Source of the DNA: JANMDS01 sp031430575
GTDB taxonomy: Bacteria; Pseudomonadota; Gammaproteobacteria; Burkholderiales; Casimicrobiaceae
NCBI GenBank assembly: GCA_031430575.1
Contig: JANPBT010000003.1
Location: forward strand, 1 to 9,974
Direction: 5' to 3'
Length of the DNA: 9,974 bases
This document shows positions 6,063 through 9,974 of this stretch, in pieces. Positions within the stretch are counted from its first letter, which is position 1. The number at the start of each line of letters is the position of its first letter. The position numbers and the translations under genes are program-made. The notes beneath the pieces were generated by a model that was given only the letters and a program-made list of their open reading frames with translations, ran no database searches and had not been told where the DNA came from.

Positions 6063-8105
6063 ATGAATCCACTCCTCACGCTCGGACATTTTCCTGCCTT
6101 TTCGGCAATTTCGCCTGCCCATGTCGCGCCCGCCGTTACCGCGCATTTGCAAACCTGCCGCGATGTATTGGCGCAGGTTTCTGCACCGCAAACGCCCGCC
6201 ACATGGGATTGCGTCATCGCGCCCCTGCAAGCAGCGCACGTCACACTCGGGCGCGCGTGGAGCTGCGTCGGGCATTTAAACGCGGTTAAAAATTCTCCCG
6301 AATTGCGCGCGGCGCATCAAGAGCAGCTGCCGCTGATTACCGCTTATTTCACCGAGGTCGCTCAGAATGAAGCGCTCTACGCGAAATATAAAGCGATTCG
6401 CACTGGCGGCGACTATGCGACCCTGACCCCTGCGCAGAAAAAATTACTCGGCAACGAGCTGCGCGATTTCGTGCTCGGCGGCGCGGAGCTGCAAGGCGAG
6501 GCACGTACGCGGTTTGCCGCGATAGCGCTGGAGCTCTCGACAATTTCAGCAAAATTTAGTGATAACGTTTTGGATGCCGTGAACGCATGGTCGATCAACG
6601 TCGATGCCAGTCGCGTTGATGGTTTACCCGACGACGTCAAACAAGCCGCTGCAGAAAAAGCAATCGCCCGCAATGAAACGGAATTTACGTTTACGCTGCA
6701 TCAGCCGAGCTTAATGCCGGTGCTCCAATACGCTAAAGATCGTGCATTACGGGAAGCGATTTACCATGCCCACGTGACCCGCGCGAGCGATCAGTTTCCG
6801 CTTGCGAAACCAGAGTGGGATAACGCACCGCTGATTGCGCAGATCCTCGCGCTGCGCGCAGAGGAGTCAACACTTTTAGGTTATAAAAATTTCGCTGAAG
6901 TTTCACTCGTGCCAAAAATGGCGGAGACACCGCAGGAAGTCATTGCCTTTCTGCGCGATTTCGCAGCCCGCGCGAAACCTTACGCCGAACGTGACATGCA
7001 GGAGTTGCGGGCATTCGCAAAAGCCAATTGTGAGCTTGATTCTATTGAGGCGTGGGATGTTGCTTTTGTCTCCGAGCAACTGCGCCAACAGCGCTACGCC
7101 TATTCCGATTTAGAGCTCCAGCAATATTTCCCGGAAGATAAAGTGCTCGCGGGCTTGTATCGGGTGATCGAGTCACTCTACCAAGTGAAAATCGTTGAAG
7201 CTGCTGCCGATACGTGGGACGCAAACGTGCGATTTTTTGAGGTGCAAGGCGCAGATCGCAGCGTGATCGGTCATTTCTATCTTGATCTTTATGCCCGTGA
7301 AAATAAGCGCGGCGGCGCTTGGGCCGATAGCATCAACAATCGCGCGCGCGCGCAGCAAACGCTGACCACGCCGCTGGTTTTTCTCACCTGCAATCTGCCC
7401 GCGCCAGTGGGCGACAAACCGGCCTGCTTTACCCACGATGATGTGATTACAATTTTTCACGAATTTGGGCATGGTCTGCATGTGTTGCTCTCAAAAGAAG
7501 AGCAGCAAGGCATCTCGGGATGGGACGGCGTGGAATGGGATGCGGTGGAGCTGCCTTCGCAATTCATGGAAAATTATTGCTACGAGTGGGATGTCTTGCA
7601 GCATATGACCGCACACGCGGAAACGGGCGAATCGCTGCCCCGCGCCTTCTTCGATAAAGTCATTGCCGCAAAAAACTTTCAGGCTGGCATGCAATCTGTG
7701 CGTCAGCTTGAGTTCAGCCTTTTTGACTTTCGATTGCATGCCGAGTTTGATGCCAACGCGGCAGATGTCGCGCCCCGAATGCTCGCGCTTTTGGATACCG
7801 TGCGCGCGGAAGTCTGCGTTGTACCGTACCGCGCGTATAACCGTTTACCGATGGCGTTTTCACACATTTTTGCGGGCGGCTATGCGGCGGGCTACTACAG
7901 CTACAAATGGGCGGAAGTGCTCTCCGCTGATGCCTTCGCTGCCTTTGAAGAAGAAGGCGTGCTCTGCGCAAAAACGGGCAAACGCTTTTTAGATGAAGTC
8001 ATCGGTCGCGGCGGCACGCGTGATGCCATGGAAAATTTCATCGCCTTCCGTGGCCGCAAACCGCAAATGGATGCACTGATGCGGCATAGCGGCATGCAGC
8101 AGTGA
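6063..8105 (+). CDS. prlC: Oligopeptidase A (M3 family zinc metallopeptidase)
   Basis: PrlC is a cytoplasmic, thimet-oligopeptidase-like enzyme that degrades short peptides, including cleaved signal peptides. The product has 680 residues, the same length as in E. coli. The M3 zinc site is intact: HEFGH at residues 466-470 (two His ligands, catalytic Glu467), and Glu496 in WDAVELPSQFMENY as third ligand. Other family marks are FYLDLYARENKRGGAW before the zinc site and FSHIFAGGYAAGYYSYKWAEVLSADAF near the C-terminus, which carries substrate-contacting His and Tyr residues. The start is the ATG at 6063; a TTG two codons upstream (6057) is possible but adds nothing, and no strong ribosome site precedes either. 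A (CG)6C tract at 7341-7353 encodes R-A-R-A. The stop codon overlaps the xth start. It is the first gene of a three-gene operon, 125 nt after amgK and separated from it by the repeat hairpin. Confidence 0.95.
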   Translation: MNPLLTLGHFPAFSAISPAHVAPAVTAHLQTCRDVLAQVSAPQTPATWDCVIAPLQAAHVTLGRAWSCVGHLNAVKNSPELRAAHQEQLPLITAYFTEVAQNEALYAKYKAIRTGGDYATLTPAQKKLLGNELRDFVLGGAELQGEARTRFAAIALELSTISAKFSDNVLDAVNAWSINVDASRVDGLPDDVKQAAAEKAIARNETEFTFTLHQPSLMPVLQYAKDRALREAIYHAHVTRASDQFPLAKPEWDNAPLIAQILALRAEESTLLGYKNFAEVSLVPKMAETPQEVIAFLRDFAARAKPYAERDMQELRAFAKANCELDSIEAWDVAFVSEQLRQQRYAYSDLELQQYFPEDKVLAGLYRVIESLYQVKIVEAAADTWDANVRFFEVQGADRSVIGHFYLDLYARENKRGGAWADSINNRARAQQTLTTPLVFLTCNLPAPVGDKPACFTHDDVITIFHEFGHGLHVLLSKEEQQGISGWDGVEWDAVELPSQFMENYCYEWDVLQHMTAHAETGESLPRAFFDKVIAAKNFQAGMQSVRQLEFSLFDFRLHAEFDANAADVAPRMLALLDTVRAEVCVVPYRAYNRLPMAFSHIFAGGYAAGYYSYKWAEVLSADAFAAFEEEGVLCAKTGKRFLDEVIGRGGTRDAMENFIAFRGRKPQMDALMRHSGMQQ

Positions 8106-8872
8106 AACTCGCCACGTGGAACGTCAATAGTCTGAACGTACGCCTCAGTCGCGTGCGTGAATGGCTCATTGCGCATCAGCCCGATGCGCTTTGCCTGCAA
8201 GAGCTAAAGATGGAAACGCATAAATTTCCACACGACGTTTTTGCAGAGGTTGGCTACACCGCAGCGGTGCATGGTCAAAAGACCTATAACGGCGTCGCGA
8301 TACTTTCCAAAATACCTGCGGCGCAGATTCAGCTTGCAATTCCGGGCTACGATGACCCGCAGGCGCGGGTGATCGCTGCAACCATTGGCGATACGCGCGT
8401 GATTAGCCTTTATGTCGTCAATGGGCAATCGGTTGCCAGTGAAAAATACGAATACAAATTGCAATGGTTGAAAGCCTGCACCCAATTTTTGAAAGAAGAA
8501 TTTGCAGCGCATCCAAAGGTTGCGGTGCTCGGTGATTTCAATATCGCTCCAGAAGATGCCGATGTCCACGACCCTGCGCTATGGGAAGGGCAAGTGCTCT
8601 GCACCGATGAAGAGCGGGCTTACTTTGATCGTTGGCTCAATCTCGGGCTGAAAGATGCGTTTCGTTTGTTTGATCAGCCGCCCAAAACTTTTAGCTGGTG
8701 GGATTACCGCATGCTCGCATTCCCTAAAAATTTAGGCATGCGCATCGATCATATTTTGCTGTCGCCAGCGCTGGTCGCCTCCTGCACCAGCTGCGTGATT
8801 GATCGAGAAGAGCGCAAAGTGCGCGGTGATGATAAGCCGAGCGATCACGCGCCCGTGGTCGCAATCGTTTGA
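8102..8872 (+). CDS. xth: Exodeoxyribonuclease III family AP endonuclease
   Basis: Exonuclease III enzymes cut DNA at abasic sites and remove 3' blocking groups and nucleotides from duplex ends in base-excision repair. The 256-residue protein shows the full active site of the family: Asn7 (TWNVNS), Glu34 (LQELK), Tyr104 (LYVVNG), Asp145 and Asn147 (LGDFNIAP), Asp216 (MRIDHILLS), and Asp248-His249 (PSDHAP). The conserved NLGMRIDH segment marks the xth rather than the endonuclease IV class. The start is GTG, and its last two bases plus the next A form the prlC TGA stop (GTGA overlap), which fixes it well and implies translational coupling. The end overlaps the next gene in the same way (TTGA). 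An exact copy of the dispersed 19-mer lies at codons 70-76 and encodes IPAAQI in a variable loop between the conserved NGVAILSK and the PGYDD segment. Confidence 0.95.
   Translation: MKLATWNVNSLNVRLSRVREWLIAHQPDALCLQELKMETHKFPHDVFAEVGYTAAVHGQKTYNGVAILSKIPAAQIQLAIPGYDDPQARVIAATIGDTRVISLYVVNGQSVASEKYEYKLQWLKACTQFLKEEFAAHPKVAVLGDFNIAPEDADVHDPALWEGQVLCTDEERAYFDRWLNLGLKDAFRLFDQPPKTFSWWDYRMLAFPKNLGMRIDHILLSPALVASCTSCVIDREERKVRGDDKPSDHAPVVAIV
8311..8329 (+). repeat. Exact 19-mer repeat copy inside xth
   Basis: All 19 bases of AATACCTGCGGCGCAGATT are present, identical to the copy after the last gene (9910-9928). It is in frame and read as ATA CCT GCG GCG CAG ATT (I-P-A-A-Q-I), residues 71-76, within a loop whose sequence varies in the family. 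This orientation is opposite, relative to the gene, to the copies in selD, surA and amgK. Confidence 0.9.
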
Positions 8873-9900
8873 CCCACCCGATCAAGCTCAGCGTGCTTGA
8901 TCTTTCGCCCATTTGCGAAGGGCAAACGATTGAGCAAACGCTGCACAACACCCGCGATCTGGCGCAACACGCCGAGCGGCTGGGCTACTTGCGCTATTGG
9001 CTTGCCGAGCATCACAATTTAGACGGCGTGGCGAGCTCGGCAACTTCCGTGCTGATTGGGTATGTTGCGGCAGGCACATCAACCATTCGCGTTGGCTCGG
9101 GCGGCGTGATGCTGCCCAATCATGCGCCGCTCGTGATCGCTGAGCAATTTGGCACGCTCGATGCGCTCTACCCCGGGCGCATTGATCTCGGGCTTGGTCG
9201 CGCACCCGGCACGGATGGCCTGACCATGCGGGCGCTGCGGCGGCATCTTTCGTCCGCGACCGAAGATGATTTCGTCGCCAACGTCGTAGAGCTACAAGAA
9301 TATTTCGCGCCGCCGCCTAACGAACGCCGTACTGTGCGCGCGATTCCCGGCATCGGGCGTAACGTGCCGATGTGGATTCTTGGATCGAGTTTGTTTGGCG
9401 CGCAAGTGGCTGCGCACTTGGGTCTTCCTTTTGCATTTGCCTCGCACTTCGCGCCTGATTCTCTCGATGTGGCGCTCGCAATTTACCGTGAACGCTTTCG
9501 CCCGTGCGCGACCCTGGCCGCGCCTTACGCCATGGTCGGGGTCAATGTCGTCGCTGCCCATTCTGATGAAGAAGCCGCGCACCTTTTCACTTCAATTCAG
9601 CAGCGATTTTTGGGCATCATCCGCAATCGCCGCGGCCCACTCCCGCCGCCAGTCGCGTCGACGGATCATTTGTGGTCGCAAGACGAGCGCGATGCGGTTA
9701 ATCAGATGACCTCAGTTTCGCTCGTCGGCTCGCTAGAGACTGTGCGCACCCAAATGCAAGCCCTGCTCGCGCGCACCGGTGCCAATGAATTGATGGTCAA
9801 CACCGCGATTTTTGAGCACGAAAAGCGCGTGGGCTCCTATGCGCTGTTGGCGCAGGTTGCTTCAGAGCTAAACGCACGCGAAGTGGCGCTGCAGGCGTAG
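8869..9900 (+). CDS. LLM-class flavin-dependent oxidoreductase (luciferase-like, group 1, YhbW-type)
   Basis: This is a 343-residue TIM-barrel protein of the bacterial luciferase-like monooxygenase superfamily, which uses reduced flavin (FMN or F420) in the cytoplasm. Family marks in order are LSVLDLSPI (7-15), ERLGYLRYWLAEHHN (36-50), IRVGSGGVMLPNHAPLVIAEQF (73-94), LYPGRIDLGLGRAPGTD (100-116) and MWILGSSLFGAQVAAHLGLPFAFASHF (168-194). The pattern fits the 'luciferase family oxidoreductase, group 1' set that includes E. coli YhbW. No light production is implied, and the substrate cannot be told from the sequence. The start is TTG, overlapping the xth stop as TTGA. It is supported because the conserved IKLSVLDLSP begins five residues later and no ATG lies before it. 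It is the last gene of the prlC-xth operon, followed 9 nt later by the inverted 19-mer pair. Confidence 0.9.
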   Translation: MTHPIKLSVLDLSPICEGQTIEQTLHNTRDLAQHAERLGYLRYWLAEHHNLDGVASSATSVLIGYVAAGTSTIRVGSGGVMLPNHAPLVIAEQFGTLDALYPGRIDLGLGRAPGTDGLTMRALRRHLSSATEDDFVANVVELQEYFAPPPNERRTVRAIPGIGRNVPMWILGSSLFGAQVAAHLGLPFAFASHFAPDSLDVALAIYRERFRPCATLAAPYAMVGVNVVAAHSDEEAAHLFTSIQQRFLGIIRNRRGPLPPPVASTDHLWSQDERDAVNQMTSVSLVGSLETVRTQMQALLARTGANELMVNTAIFEHEKRVGSYALLAQVASELNAREVALQA

Positions 9901-9909
9901 CGTTTCTTA

Positions 9910-9974
9910 AATACCTGCGGCGCAGATTTCGCCTAAAAATAGCCAAAATTGCCACAATCTGCGCCGCAGGTATT
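9910..9974. repeat. Two exact 19-mers as a 19-bp inverted repeat, terminator-like
   Basis: AATACCTGCGGCGCAGATT (9910-9928) and its exact reverse complement (9956-9974) flank a 27-nt A+T-rich loop. The left arm begins 9 nt after the oxidoreductase stop, the same distance as at the end of amgK. The transcript could form a 19-bp stem, and each arm is itself nearly palindromic (CTGCG-G-CGCAG). The position and strength suggest a transcription end or mRNA 3' stabiliser. Whether a U-run follows cannot be judged, because the window ends at the last base of the right arm; the stem may extend further. Confidence 0.9.

Noticed and set aside
7341..7353. Alternating CG tract, possible Z-DNA or a repeat.
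   Set aside because: It is short and explained by R-A-R-A codons in a G+C-rich codon set.
1..9974. tRNA, rRNA, CRISPR array, insertion sequence, prophage or defence genes.
   Set aside because: All long frames are housekeeping genes, gaps are short, and no cloverleaf, spaced direct-repeat array, transposase or integrase is visible.

Overview
The window looks like a chromosomal housekeeping region of a Beta- or Gammaproteobacterium, with beta favoured. The reasons are an lptD-surA pair transcribed away from an AmgK-type sugar kinase (the arrangement known from Pseudomonas and many Betaproteobacteria), a full-length LptD and SurA that imply a Gram-negative outer membrane, and mid-range G+C. I cannot name a genus from the sequence.

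Layout. Minus strand, read from about 4850 down to 1: lptD (LPS transport barrel), surA (periplasmic chaperone, 2 nt after lptD), then selD (selenophosphate synthetase, after a short gap holding a hairpin). Plus strand, from about 4890 up: amgK (amino-sugar kinase), a 125-bp gap, then prlC (oligopeptidase A), xth (exonuclease III family) and an LLM-class flavin oxidoreductase. The last three genes overlap by 3-4 nt at each junction. A compact divergent promoter region with two facing TACAAT boxes separates lptD from amgK. Coding density is high: every gene is intact and nothing indicates a prophage, insertion sequence, CRISPR array, tRNA or rRNA.

Functionally, lptD and surA belong together, because SurA helps fold LptD in the outer membrane. 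The divergent amgK acts in cell-wall sugar salvage, so this half concerns the cell envelope. selD is the odd member of the lptD transcription unit and takes the place often held by pdxA/rsmA. prlC, xth and the oxidoreductase form a tight, probably translationally coupled operon with no obvious common pathway.

The most unusual signal is a dispersed, nearly palindromic 19-mer, AATACCTGCGGCGCAGATT (core CTGCG-N-CGCAG). Three exact copies and one 18-nt copy are present, with several diverged ones. Copies lie 9-13 nt beyond the stop codon at all three visible transcription-unit ends. At the right edge two exact copies form a 19-bp inverted repeat. Further copies lie inside selD, surA, amgK and xth, the xth copy being exact. 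I do not recognise this family. Its distribution resembles DNA uptake sequences (inverted pairs at gene ends plus copies tolerated in genes) or a REP-type element. A second unexplained structure is a perfect 17-bp inverted repeat with a 5-nt loop inside lptD.
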